Shown piece after piece: positions 33,599 through 45,200 of a stretch of DNA of 64,000 nt; the stretch's first letter is position 1, and every line of letters starts with the position of its first letter. The DNA comes from Carya illinoinensis (lineage: Eukaryota > Streptophyta > Magnoliopsida > Fagales > Juglandaceae). Made by a program: the position numbers and the translations under genes. Where the stretch lies: contig NC_056762.1 in the NCBI RefSeq assembly GCF_018687715.1, forward strand, positions 28,561,864 to 28,625,863, given 5' to 3'. Under the pieces are notes generated by a model. It did no database searches. It was not told the DNA's origin and saw only the letters and a program-made list of their open reading frames with translations.

Positions 33599-34866
33599 TG
33601 TTGCCCAGATGACTAACACGAGATGACGATTGAATTGAGTTGTATTAAAAAAAAGAACAATTATAAATCAAATATACAATATAAAATATAAACAAAATAC
33701 AAAATAACAATAAATATAAAGAGTAAGGGTAAGAGGGAAGCAAACTCAGTATATTAACGAAGTTCAGCCCTATTGCCTACGTCCTCGCCTCAAGCTACTC
33801 TTTGAAGATTCTCAAATTCACTATTCAACCTCGTTCAGGTGGAGATAGAAACCTATTACACCTTTGAACAACATCGCTACAAAGGATCCGTGTAGAACAC
33901 CCTCTACACTTGCAATTACCTTCCATGTGGTGATTCAACTATTCCCGGTGTAGAATACTTTCTACACGTACAAGGGTTATACACACCATTTTACTGATAC
34001 AAGAGCTGATAGTGGGTAGGTTATTAGAAAACACTCCTCAATGAGTGAAATAAGAACAATACATCACAAATTATATCTCTCTCAAAATGAACAAGGATTA
34101 AGGCTTAATGCTTAGAGAAGAGAGAATGAAAGTTTTGAATGAATGTTGTATGCTCTTACTGTTGTGAATGTGAAGCTCTCAAATGATCTATTTATAGGCA
34201 TATGAGACTTCATATTCAAATTTAAAAAGATTAACATGTCAAAGATAACATCATTCATTTTGTCAAAAAATTCAAAGAAAATGTTCTTCTTTTTCAATTG
34301 TCAAAGATAACATCATTCATTTTTCAAATACTTCAAACTTAATATCTTACTTTTGGCATATGATAAAACGAGCACACTTTACTTTTCAAAAAATTTCAAA
34401 CAAAAACATCTACCTTTTGCGTAAGTCAAAAAAATTATCAATCACTTTTGAAAGTATTCAAACATGTGAAAGATGACAATCAATCATCTTTAATATTTTC
34501 AAAGTTCAAACCTTTAATCAAGACATGCATATGTGAAAGATGACAATCAATTATTTTTCAAAAATTTCAAATTTAATTTTCAAAATATTCATGCACATGT
34601 GGAAAATGTATTTTAATGTTTTATGATAAAATATTAATTTTGAGCCTTAATCATAATTTCAAATTTTTAAGAGATTTACAACATTACTTTATGACTTTAA
34701 TGTGAACTTGTTCCCTTTTTGCTCATACTTGTTTTCTTGATGTGCTTGACTTTATTGTGTAGACAACTTGAGCTTGAGACTCCTTTACTCTTTGAATTCA
34801 TTTGTTATCATCAAAATCCATGTATAGATATATAATTACACAAAACTTAAAACCTTGGATTCAACA
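33599..34866 (-). mobile_element. Copia-like solo LTR
   Basis: On the minus strand it begins TGTTGAATCCAAGG and ends CATCTGGGCAACA, so the ends are TG...CA. Flanks are GGAGG (33,594-33,598) and GAAGG (34,867-34,871), a 5-bp TSD with one mismatch. A TATA-like CTATAAATAG lies on the minus strand at 34,188-34,197 with an AT-rich 5' part before it, as expected for a U3 region. No internal domain or second LTR is present, so recombination between LTRs probably removed the rest. The Copia assignment rests on overall resemblance only. Confidence 0.65.
34188..34197 (-). promoter_or_regulatory. TATA box of the solo LTR
   Basis: CTATAAATAG on the minus strand, placed about two thirds of the way along the 1.27-kb solo LTR and facing left. 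Confidence 0.45.
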
Positions 34867-34951
34867 GAAGGTTGTCAAATGCTACCTCCCTTTTATGACT
34901 ATGTGAATATATTGTGCCTTTAAATCCGATCCCCTTTCCCATCCGTGGCAT

Positions 34952-36091
34952 GTGAGTACCCCCTGCTGTCTTCATATCTTCATTGTTTTCATCATGTCCT
35001 CTCCCCCTAACTTCATGCCTTCCTCGCGTAACTCAGTCCTCGTTGACCCGATGGCTTTCCAAAAATCTACCAACCTAACTAGCTCCGAGCGCGACCCTGA
35101 GGCTGGCCCGTCGAAGCCTGGGTTTGCCAGTCGCTTCTAGCATTCTGAGGCTAGCTCGACCTTCATTTGATCGTTTACCTTGACCCATCACATTCCAAAC
35201 TCGGTGATCTTAGACATTGTCGGATCGCGTGAAGGGGCCCTGAGTGCTAATGACTCAGCAGCGTGGGTCGCCCTTTTTCCCAGCATGTTTTCCTACGGAT
35301 TGAGATTAACATTTACTCACCCTATCCATGAAATTCTATACCGCTTGTGACTAGCACCCACCTAGCTTCATCCAAATGCTTGGCGGATTTTGATGTGCTG
35401 CTTTGTACTATAGCGGCGGGCCTTGTAGAAATTCGACCCAGAGGGTGCCGACCTCATTTACCACAAGTTTCTCCTGACTCACCACGTGAAAAGGGGTACA
35501 TGGGAAATCTACAGTTTTAGGGGAATGGAGCTCACGCTAGTCGTATTGGAGTCGAGATACAGCAAGGTCTCAGACTGGATCGACAAATTCTTTTTCTTGG
35601 GTAGTCGAGGGGTGGGAATTCCTAGTGGGACAAATTTCCTGGGCTGAATTCTCAAGAAAGCATCATGGAGAGTAGTGTCGAGTGACAAGGAGGTGCGCCC
35701 AATTGCTATGCCTGCCAAGATATGCCACATAGCCATCGTGCGGATTGGGCAGCTCGGCACCCACTCATAGTCCATTCCAAGGTTGTCCTCGAGGAAGACA
35801 GTTTGCCTGCTTTCCTTCTTTCACTGGGTCATGTTGCCCCATCTATCCAGGGTGTTGCCATTGACTCGTTGCCACATTCTTCGAGGAAGCGGGTTGCGGA
35901 TTCCTATCCTGAAGATAAGGGGAAAAGGATCTGCTCGGAGCCAAAGGGGGATGTCCTGACGATTCTGGAGACCTTGGCTCCACGGACCACAAGTGTGGCT
36001 CATCCTGGCCCCGAGGAAACGGGTTGCCATTCTTCTTCTTCTTCCTTGATGCCAATCCACGGACCACAAGTGTGGCTTATCCTGGCATCGT
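34952..36091 (+). pseudogene. Decayed plant retrotransposon gag-like frame
   Basis: A frame starting MSSPPNFMPSSRNS near the left contains, after stops, LFPSMFSYGLRLTF, HPIHEILYR, LHPNAWRI and WEIYSFRGMEL. These follow the order of the gag-like domain seen in many plant Gypsy or non-autonomous elements. Several stops and at least one frame change. A 30-bp stretch (CCACGGACCACAAGTGTGGC...) is duplicated at 35,978 and 36,057, just before the right LTR. Confidence 0.55.
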
Positions 36092-36724
36092 TGGGTCGGG
36101 CTACTCAGCGGTCTGGGGTTCTACTCGATCAGTGTCCTATAATAAGGAAATGAGTGGCTCTCGGTGGCCCGGGAAACATTCAATGCCTAAGTTAGTTTTC
36201 TTCTCCAGAAAATGCTTCAAAAAAAATACCGAAATCTAATAACAGTTTTATATCATGGATCGATTCCCCTACCTCATCATTCTGGGCGCCCCTTTATCCT
36301 CAGCTCCTCAAGTCAGGAGGCCATAACCTGCATTCTAGGAAAGAGGAAGGCCTCTCCTGGAGCCTCTACCGCAATGTTGTCTTTAATGCAGTGTGGTCTC
36401 TTGGTGTCAGTCATTTAATGTAGCATGGTTGTCTGGTATCTTCATTTAATGCGACGTGGTCTTTTGGTATCTTCTTTTAATGCGCCGTGATTTTCTGGCG
36501 TTACTGCTCAATTTCGTCCCCTCTTTTTGGCGTGTTTCTCTCCCTTTTCCTTTGATCGAGGTTTCCTGTGTTCTTCTAGCAACGTCCCATCTCAACGCGG
36601 GTGGTTGCCTCCAACCCATAGAGGCTTGAACCGGTGACATCTTGACTCATGGGGCCGGGGGAAGGTGATAGGCTTGAGGCTATCAGCATGGGCTTTAGGC
36701 CCCTAAAGAAAATTTTCCCTAACA
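36092..36724. repeat. LTR-like direct repeat, right
   Basis: Diverged copy of 32,728-33,393, ending TTTTCCCTAACA. Confidence 0.75.
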
Positions 36725-36754
36725 TTGAAGATTATCAAACATTAGTGAAAGAAT

Positions 36755-37050
36755 ACGTTGGGATGTTTAGCTGGGGTAAGATAAGTTAAGTTCTTTATGA
36801 ATAGTAGTGAGTTAAGATGATTGAGTGAGTTTTGTAAGGCTCAGCTAAGATGTATTTATATGTTCAAATGAGTTTATACGTTTTTATGAGAAGTTAAAAA
36901 AGATTGTGAATTCGGCATATAAAGAGGTATTAAGTTGAAAAAGTTATGGATCTCATGTATAAAGAGATCTTGAATTAAGTGATATGCTTAAATTTGAACT
37001 CAATTCAGATGAGTTGAGATGAGTTTGGCTATGTTCCAAACAAAGCCTAA
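36755..37050. mobile_element. MITE-like repeat, family B copy 2
   Basis: Begins GATGTTTAGCTGGGGTAAGA, has TGAATAGTAGTGAGTTAAGA early and GATGAGTTGAGATGAGTTTGG at the end. This is the family B layout in the orientation opposite to 8,165-8,530. Confidence 0.5.
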
Positions 37051-37689
37051 ATCAATAGTATGAGTGAATGGCCAATGATGACTGTCTGTGTATTGATATA
37101 GTGGCCAGATGGTCATTTATGAAATAATAATAGATAAAATGTACAGAATATAAATAAAGAGAGATAAAAAAATTTATATAATTTAGCATAAAAATTTATA
37201 TTTATACGTCTTTTGGGAGTGAAATATTCTATTGTATTTGATAATTGTATAGTTTCTTATTATCTCACGAAACTCTCAAAACAATAAAGTCCCTAATAAA
37301 ATTCTAGAGAGAAAAAATGCTCTGAAGAGATATAGAGAAATCTTTCCTTATAAACTGTTAGATTTCTTGTTTATAATAGTCTCCTACTTTTATAAAGGTC
37401 TTAGTCATTAGAGTAGGTGAGTTATGCTTATCTTATATTGCTTTCATGTCTTTATATATCAGTCAACCACTTCTAGATTTATCCATTCCTTATCTTATCT
37501 TTTATCCCAAAAGGCTATTAAGTTTCAATAGGTTAAATCCAATTCATTTTATATTCAATATAATATATACCATATATTGCCATTTGAAGTTTGAAAACAC
37601 TCCATAATAAAATTGGATAATTTTGATTGAATATCGTAAAATATTTGAGAATTGAAAGATGCAAAATATGTTTATCCTACCTTATCTTT

Positions 37690-37875
37690 TATATGAAGAA
37701 TAATATTTACAGTCATAAATATATAAATATCACGCAATTATTTTAAAATAAAGTTAGTAAATATAACGTCTACTTAAAAAAAATAATTTTTTAATAATAA
37801 AACTTACTATTATTTAAAAATATTATACGACGATTGCACGTTCAATAACTATATTTAACATTACTTTTAAGTGTT
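37690..37875. mobile_element. Palindromic MITE, family C copy 1
   Basis: The two halves are complementary around a TTAATAATAAAACTTAC centre, with TATCACGCAATTATTTTAAA on the left and TTTAAAAATATTATACGAC on the right. Related copies are at 38,550-38,700 and 40,578-40,760. Confidence 0.5.
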
Positions 37876-38319
37876 TATCTGAAAAAAAAAATAGTATAAT
37901 ATCAATCATTTGCCATTTTTAATTCTATTATCTCTCAAATCATTGGTCAGGAGCTCTCTTTCCTATTCAACTCAACTCCACGTAGAATCCATACCAAAAC
38001 GAGAAAAAAAGATGAGGGGAAAAAAAAACTAAAAATGAATAGGGTGTCGTTGGAAAGGCATAACAAAGTATAGGAAGCAATCGCAAATTCACAAAAAGGT
38101 CGAGGTAGCATATGTAAATTCAGTGGAAGAGAGGGACTTACTAAGCATTCTTTTTCAGAAAAAACGAAACTACTCAGAATTAAGCTTTCTCGTGACCGCT
38201 GGAGACTGACACGATTCGCACGTGATAGATAGTAGCCTATAGGCTATTGACATGAGTCACATGACACCGCATTCCGTATATTAATTTGAAGACGCTAGCA
38301 CACCGCTTGATTGTTCTTT

Positions 38320-38490
38320 TATTTTTATCGTTTACGTATTAAATTTTTTTTTTCATTTTTTTATTTAATAATCAAGAAGATGATTTTTAATATATTGGTA
38401 TATTTTTTTATTTTTAAAATCATTTAAATATATAGAAAAAATGAAAAGAAATTAAAGAAAAAATAAACAAGCAAATTTGTGCTGGACGAG
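38320..38490. mobile_element. AT-rich MITE, family D copy 1
   Basis: Core TTTATTTAATAATCAAGAAG ... ATTGGTATATTTTTTTATTT ... AAATATATAGAAAAAATG, shared in order with 38,940-39,090 and 49,175-49,345. Flanking GC-richer ends differ. No ORF. Confidence 0.45.
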
Positions 38491-38549
38491 GTGTGGTCAC
38501 TACTAGCAGTAACCTAGCACTACTCTTATTTTATTAAAATTTAAGAAAA

Positions 38550-38700
38550 AAATAATGTCATATTATAGTTGTATAATTGTTGTGCATTTTAAAAAAAGAT
38601 TAGATATATTATTAAAAAATTAATTTTTTTATAAATTATATATTTATTTACTTTTTTAAAAAAATATAGGGCACTTATATTTTTAATTATCAAAAATATC
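38550..38700. mobile_element. Palindromic MITE, family C copy 2
   Basis: Left arm TATAGTTGTATAATTGTTGTGCATTTTAAA-type sequence faces a complementary right arm through TTTAAAAAAATATAGGGCAC. Same plan as 37,690-37,875. Confidence 0.45.
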
Positions 38701-38939
38701 ATTTTTCTTATTTGAAAAATACTAAGTTACTCGTGATTTTGTTTAGAGTGGCTTTACAGCCACGATCGGGATTCCCCGACAGTGCAAAAAACTATTTTTT
38801 AATTTTTTATATGTATTTTTTAATTTTTTTAAATATTTTTTTTAAAAAATAAAATATTATTAAAAACATTTCATTAATCATTAAATAAAATTTTAAAAAA
38901 AAACACACAGTCGGGATCCCGAATGGGAAAAACTCGTGT

Positions 38940-39090
38940 GTGGCTTTTGCATTTTTATTTTGTTTAATAATTAAGAAAGTAAATATTAATGAATTTGTAT
39001 ATTTATTTAAATGTTTAAAAATATTTAAAAGAAAAAAAAGGTAGAATTGTATGAGGAGCACGCTGATGTACAGTGCCGTGCAACAGAGTG
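38940..39090. mobile_element. AT-rich MITE, family D copy 2
   Basis: Contains TTTAATAATTAAGAAAGTAA, ATGAATTTGTATATTTATTT and TAAAAATATTTAAAAG in the family D order. Confidence 0.45.
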
Positions 39091-39654
39091 GCATTGTCCA
39101 AAGTTATTGTTTATCTATCGTGTAGTACGGTTGAAATGTTGAATAAATGAATTCTCTTCTCACGTGCAATTAAAACTATATTTTATATTATTTGAAATTA
39201 TATTAAAATTGTATTCAAAACTTGTTACAATGACCAAGTGACATTGCAGGGCCCTCAAAACTGTACTGTACATCTTGATTGGTCATTTGGTCTGAACAAA
39301 AAGTATGGAGGAGACGTGGATCCACCTCTGGGTTTTGTATTTTTCTAATGTGGTTCGGGTCCTCGCCCTCGCCCGATTAAGTAATAATCTCAGATTCTGG
39401 ATTTATTTTAAGACGGAAAAATGTGTATCAATTTAACATGATTAATTAAAAATAAATTTTATTAAAAATAATATAAATTTAAATTTTAAATATGAATAAA
39501 TTAGTATTAATAAATAAATTAATACGTAATTTTATTTATATATAACAAAATTCTTTTTAAAAAGATATTTATAAACATAAAACAACATTATTTTCATTTT
39601 TAAAAATGTGAAATTGATATTAGAGTCAAATAAAAATAGATAGATTTAGGTCCC

Positions 39655-39865
39655 GTTTGATTATACAGATGATATGAGATAAGATATTTTAAATATTAAT
39701 GAATAAAATATTATTATAATATAATTTTTTAATATTAATTTTATATTGAGATTTAAAAAAATTAAATTATTTATTATATTTTATATAAAAATTTAAAAAA
39801 ATTATAATAATGAGTTGGGATAAGATAAAATAAAATTTTTAATTTTATATAACCAATCCGAAAAA
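39655..39865. mobile_element. MITE-like repeat, family B copy 3 (shortened)
   Basis: Starts CCCGTTTGATTATACAGATG and ends GAGTTGGGATAAGATAAAAT. The middle is shorter than in the other copies. Confidence 0.4.
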
Positions 39866-40577
39866 TAACAAAGAAACTGACGTTGAAGCACAGGCACTGA
39901 AGGATCCTAGTGTGGTTGATAATTGCTCATATCTTACAATCCAATTAACGAACGACAAAATCATGCCTAAACAAATCTTTAAGCATGGATAAGAATTGGT
40001 TAAATTACAGCTTCATCCTTTTGCCATTTTCCTAATTCTAATTTCTATGTTTGAATGAAGAAAAATTATATTCATATACATCACACATCACACATTATTT
40101 ATTTTGTTATTTTTTTTTTATTTTTTTCTCTTATCAGATATGTGATATATGAATGATGAATAGAATAATTTAATTATTTTAAAATAATAAAATTTTATAA
40201 AATTTAAAAAATAAAAAATTATATAATATTTGGCACACGAGATTTATGAATAGTAAAACTATTGAATGGAAAGGCATTAGAATTTGAAAGTGGAAGGGTG
40301 ACTTTGCTTGGTAGGAGATGTAGCTTTCCTATAATTGGAATAAAGGGCAAAAGATGACAATTAAAAATGGTGAAAAGTCGTATCATCGTTAGCAACCCAT
40401 CACTGGCTACATTCGTCTATAAAGGAAACTACTCAATGATTATTAGGTCTGTATATTGCAATCAATTACTTGAACAACTTTAAATTACAAGTGTTGTTGG
40501 TCGAGTGTCTAATAATTCCTCCAAAAGTCATATCTTTAATCAGCTTGTTCATTCTTTTAAAGTGGTATTTTTAATTA

Positions 40578-40760
40578 AGAATAATGTTAAATATAATTAT
40601 GAAGAGCGTAAATATTATATAATTATTTTTAAAAAAGAGTAAAATTTATTATTAAAAATTTAATTTAATTTTATATGAATCTTATATTTATTTATTTTTT
40701 TAAAAATAATTATATGGTATTTATATATTCATTACTGTAATTATTATTTTTATTTTATTA
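40578..40760. mobile_element. Palindromic MITE, family C copy 3
   Basis: Best palindrome of the family. The left arm ending TATAATTATTTTTAAA is complementary to the right arm TTTAAAAATAATTATATGG, giving a stem of about 50 bases with mismatches. It lies 1.5 kb upstream of the APRR2-like start codon. Confidence 0.55.
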
Positions 40761-41169
40761 ATTGATATATATATATAATATGGATAAAAACAATATACAT
40801 AACTCCAAAAAAAGGATCGATTACTTTTTGACAGATCCGTTTAACTTATTGACAGTAGCAGAAATTTTTTGTTAAAGGAGTTCAATGAGATTTTCGTGTT
40901 TCGGAAAAGCCAAGAAAATTTTCAAAGAAAGAAAAGGAAAAAGGGAGGGCGTCGGTTATATGACAATGATGGAACAATTACAGCTGCAGCAAATGTGTTG
41001 AACTTTGTTGAAAGCAGAATTGTGATGCGGGGTAAAAAGTTTGTATCTTTCTAATTTTCTGGTTAGTTTTTGGGATATTAATCCAAAGGGACGCGGGAGA
41101 AAAGCTTATTGACCTTTTGGGAAGAGTCTTTTGCATATTCTGTGGTCCGTAATACACGATGGCAACTGT

Positions 41170-42030
41170 ACAGTAAGTCACGGCCTCCCCTCAACAAGCG
41201 CACTTAAACCTCTCTCTGTCTCAGTTCTGCACACAGACAAAGAAGGTAGAAGTGGAAGAAAGAGTACCTGAGGAGAGAAGAAGAACACTGTTCATTCAAG
41301 GTAGATAAGAAGATCAAAGAGGTGAAAAAGATGGGTGATTTTTGTGTGTATTGACTATATTCTGTGTATTCTGTGATATGTTGCTTTGACACATGCATGC
41401 TGATTTGCTTTTTCTGTGTTCGTTTTGAGAGAGATTTAGACTATTTTCTGGTGAGTTTTGTTCTTGTTAATATGCATGCATGTGTTGTTCTTCTAGCATT
41501 ATGATTTGGGTTGTCTGTCTAGTTTCACTCCGAACAAATCCCAGGCTTTCTTCGTCAAGGTGCTTTAAATTTTTTTTCTTCATACTCTTTTTTTTTTTAA
41601 TTTTTAATTTCAAGATTTTCTTGTGTGTTCGTCCGTGCCTTTTTTAAAGGCTCGCATGGGTTTTTTAAGATCTTTACACTTTGAATTTCTCCTTTTATTG
41701 TTGGCTTAAATTTCCAGAATGATTATTCATCAGTTGCTCATCTGTTTCTTTTATATATATATACATATATATATATATATTTTTTTTATTCTTTTTCCCT
41801 TGTGTGCCTTTCTGGCAGGTAAGTTTTAAGTAAATGAATAGTCTAACACTTGATCCATGCATAATTAATACTTGTCCTTGCACTGTTCTTTCAAGTCTTT
41901 GTGTTTAATTTTACCTTGTTATGATCAAATCTTCAGATATCAGACAACATGTTGCTTTGTAATGGGTCATTACTGAGTAAGCATGATCAATTTGCAATAT
42001 GGTATCCTCAATATGTCTGCTTCTTCTCTG

Positions 42031-42065
<35 letters not shown>

Positions 42066-42241
42066 ACATCTTTTGATTGTTTCGTTTTGCTAATTAATTT
42101 GGATTGCGAATATAGAGTATTAGAACAAGAAAAGATAGTTCTGATGTGTGATTCATGGGGTTCAAACAGAATTGTGTGGATGTTGTTAAGCAGCGATCTG
42201 CAAGACTCATCGGCGGCCTAGGAAACGATGCCAAACCAGCT
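41170..42241 (+). promoter_or_regulatory. Probable promoter-proximal and 5' UTR region of the APRR2-like gene
   Basis: A CT-rich leader-like stretch at 41,205-41,225 and a purine-rich stretch at 41,240-41,335 look like plant 5' UTR. A good donor (CAAG/GTAGATAAG near 41,300) and an acceptor (AATATAG at 42,109-42,115) would define a leader intron of about 0.8 kb. The transcription start is not visible. A 25-codon upstream ORF (42,144-42,221) and an in-frame upstream ATG (42,155) lie in the last leader exon. Confidence 0.4.
42144..42221 (+). other. Upstream ORF in the APRR2-like leader
   Basis: ATG at 42,144 and TAG at 42,219-42,221 give 25 codons in a different frame from the main protein. It ends 20 bases before the main ATG. 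It would be included if the acceptor at 42,115 is used. A translational role is inference. Confidence 0.4.
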
Positions 42242-45200
42242 ATGGTTTGCACTGCTAATGATTTGCAGGAGTGGAAAGACTTTCCGAAGGGACTTAGGGT
42301 GCTTCTGCTTGATGGAGACAGCAGTTCTGCGGCTGAGATAAGATCAAAGCTTGAGGCAATGGATTATATTGGTTAGAGATGAATTTTCCTTTATGTTCTT
42401 AGCATTTTTTTAAACGATTATCTATCCCAAACGAGAAGTTTCGCTTTTCCACTTTTCCCACATTACCTAATCTTTCATAAAACTGCATTGGTCCCCATGC
42501 ATGTTTGCATCTGATAGTGCCCCATTTCTGTACATAATCTTGACTGAGCTTCTTTGTAAGCATGTGGTTTGGATTTTAGTCATCTAAGAATAGATGGTAG
42601 TTGTGAAGATCCTGAGGAGGAACCAATTTCTTGCTATTTTCAACACAGCTCCAACTGTTGGCTGTAGATGAATTTCATCTGGTCCAAATGACGAAACTAA
42701 TATGTTACCATGTTAGGAAATTTCGAGATAGCATTTTGAATATCTTTCGTACCTTTAATTGCTTGTGATAATCAGTAGTCAGTTCCTGACAATGATAATT
42801 TGATATTGCTTAGAACAGGTTAAAAACCAGTATATTTGAGGAATGAGCGTTTGAAAATGGTAATGTTTAGATCTCTTAAAAAAAACCATCCATCTTTAGC
42901 AAAAAAGGAAAAAAAAAAGTTAAAAAAAGAAGAAGAAGCAATCATCCATCATTGTGTTAATTGGATCTTAGTGAAATTCTTAGTTCTCTCTGTCTATCTT
43001 TATTAGTAAAATTTTCAATTTTCTCTGTCTACCTTCATACTTTTTTCTTTCCTTTGTGTTCGTGCACGTGTTACATATATGTGATGTGTTCACCTTTTCT
43101 GCTACAGTTACTACATTCTGCAATGAGAATGAAGCTTTGACTGCAATTGTAAACAAGCCTGAAAGCTTTCATCTTGCTATCGTTGAGGTAAATAACCTTT
43201 GTTGGCACCAGAACATTACAAATTTTCCAAATTTTTTCTTTTTAAATATGACACGCTTAATAGGAAAAAACAATGTTATCAGATATTTAAAACATTCAAT
43301 TAGGAAAATGATCTCCACTGTTCCCTTCTAAGAATATATTTTCTTGCAAATGCATCCAGGTGGACATGCTTCCAGCATCTCATTTTATCAATAGCACCAT
43401 CCTGATGCATGCTTAATCCAACTGAATTAACATAATGGCTTCCTTATCATCAAGATAATTAAACCTTTTATGCTATGTTGCATTAATTGTTCCCAACTAT
43501 GTATGTATCTCTGACACTAACGTGCTGTAACAGGTGGGTACAAGCGACAACCATGGAAGCTTTAAGTTTCTTGAAACTGCAAAGGACGTGCCGACCATTA
43601 GTAAGTTTAGAAATTAATCCCAAGCTGTACATTCCATGTGAAGGCTTTTTAATCATTTGACAATATGTTTATCTGTATTTCAGTTCTTATAGTTTTTTCT
43701 TTTTCCTGTCTGTTTAATCCATTAGATTTTGTTCTGGTTTTTCCTTAATGATACCTGTTTGTAATCTTTTTCAATATTTTGTTTAACTGAAGCTGTTTAA
43801 CAAATATAAAACTAGAACTACAATTTCTTATGCAAAGCATCATGTGTTTCTGTTGCAGTGACTTCAAACGTCCATTGCCTGAGCACCATGATGAAGTGCA
43901 TAGCGGTAAGATTTTAACTCCAGCCTTTTCATATATTATCAGTACACATAGAATCATGCGATCTTATCTTTTGCTTTTGGGTTTTTTTTTTCTTTTTACA
44001 TGATTTTGCCTTTTGTTTTCAAATCACAGAAGTACTCTCAACTTATGGTTGTCTACTTAGTTTCTGGGAGTTTGATTCTCAGTTCATCAAATTCGGACCT
44101 TGAATTGTTCGTAGGTATTAATGTGTCTATTTTAGCATTTATTTTCAGCTCGGTGCAGTTGAGTTCCTGCGGAAGCCACTCTCTGAGGACAAACTGAGGA
44201 ATATTTGGCAGCATGTGGTTCATAAGGTCTGACAATTCTGAGAGCAATATGTTGGGACTTTCCATCATATACATAATACAATTGCTCCGAGCAAAACAAT
44301 CCTAATGTTGTGAATCTTTAACAGGCATTCAATGCTGGGGGTAGCATCCTCTGTGAGTCACTAAAGCCTGTCAAAGAGTCTGTAGCATCCATGCTGCAGC
44401 TACCGCTGGAAAATGGAGAATTGAATAATAAAATATCAAGCGAAACCAAAAATGGGTCTCTTGTTTATGAAAATGACCATGAACACTCAGGAGGTAGTGA
44501 TAAGTACCCTGCTCCTTCAACCCCACAATTGAAACAGGGAGCAAGGTTACTTGATGATGGGGATTGCCAAGATCAAACTAACTGCTCAACAGAAAAGGAT
44601 AATGGTGAACAAGATGGTGAATCTAAATCTGTCGAAACTACTTGTGATGATTCAGTTGCTGAAGGCACTCTTCAGGATGGCAAACCTGAAACACAACATG
44701 AGTGTCTGATCAAAGAGGAAGAGGAGTCTGCTGATGGTTTTAAAAGTGAGGGAAAGGTGTCTCCTCACCAACATGATAAAGACAATCTTGACAATATAGG
44801 TGGTGGCGGTGGAGGTGGCGGTGGCAGTGGTGGTGGTGCTGAGATCCCAAGTAAACCATCTGGATTTAATTCTAGCGTGACTCGAGCTAATCGGAAGAAG
44901 ATGAAGGTAATATAGTTCATGAAAGTTATAACAATTTTTTTTAAAGAAATCGCCCATAAATCCCCATGTTAAGAGCGTTTTCCTAATTTCTCCCATATGA
45001 TCCAATAAATAAATTGATAACGCTTGAGAAGTACATAAGAATTACAAACAATCTCTCAGTTGTTGCCTATAGTTTTGCATTAATGTCATATGTAAAGAAG
45101 TGCACATGGTCAGACACACACATGCGGGTGCTGAAACCAAAAAGTACTGCCTAAACAACTGAAATTTACTCTTAAAAGATCCTTAGATTTTTCAAGTAGC

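Larger units (their letters stand above)
32728..36724. mobile_element. LTR-retrotransposon remnant with gag-like frame
   Basis: Direct repeats TGGGTCGGG...CCCTAACA at 32,728-33,393 (666 bp) and 36,092-36,724 (633 bp) bound about 2.7 kb, of which 1.27 kb is a later solo LTR. The remaining ~1.43 kb holds a decayed plus-strand gag-like frame. No clear primer site, polypurine tract or matching 5-bp TSD was found (flanks ACCAT and TTGAA), so orientation is uncertain. The small interior suggests a non-autonomous or internally deleted element. Confidence 0.65.

Noticed and set aside
35722..36153. 143-codon plus-strand frame taken as a separate gene
   Set aside because: It is in a shifted frame of the decayed gag-like region and runs into the LTR.
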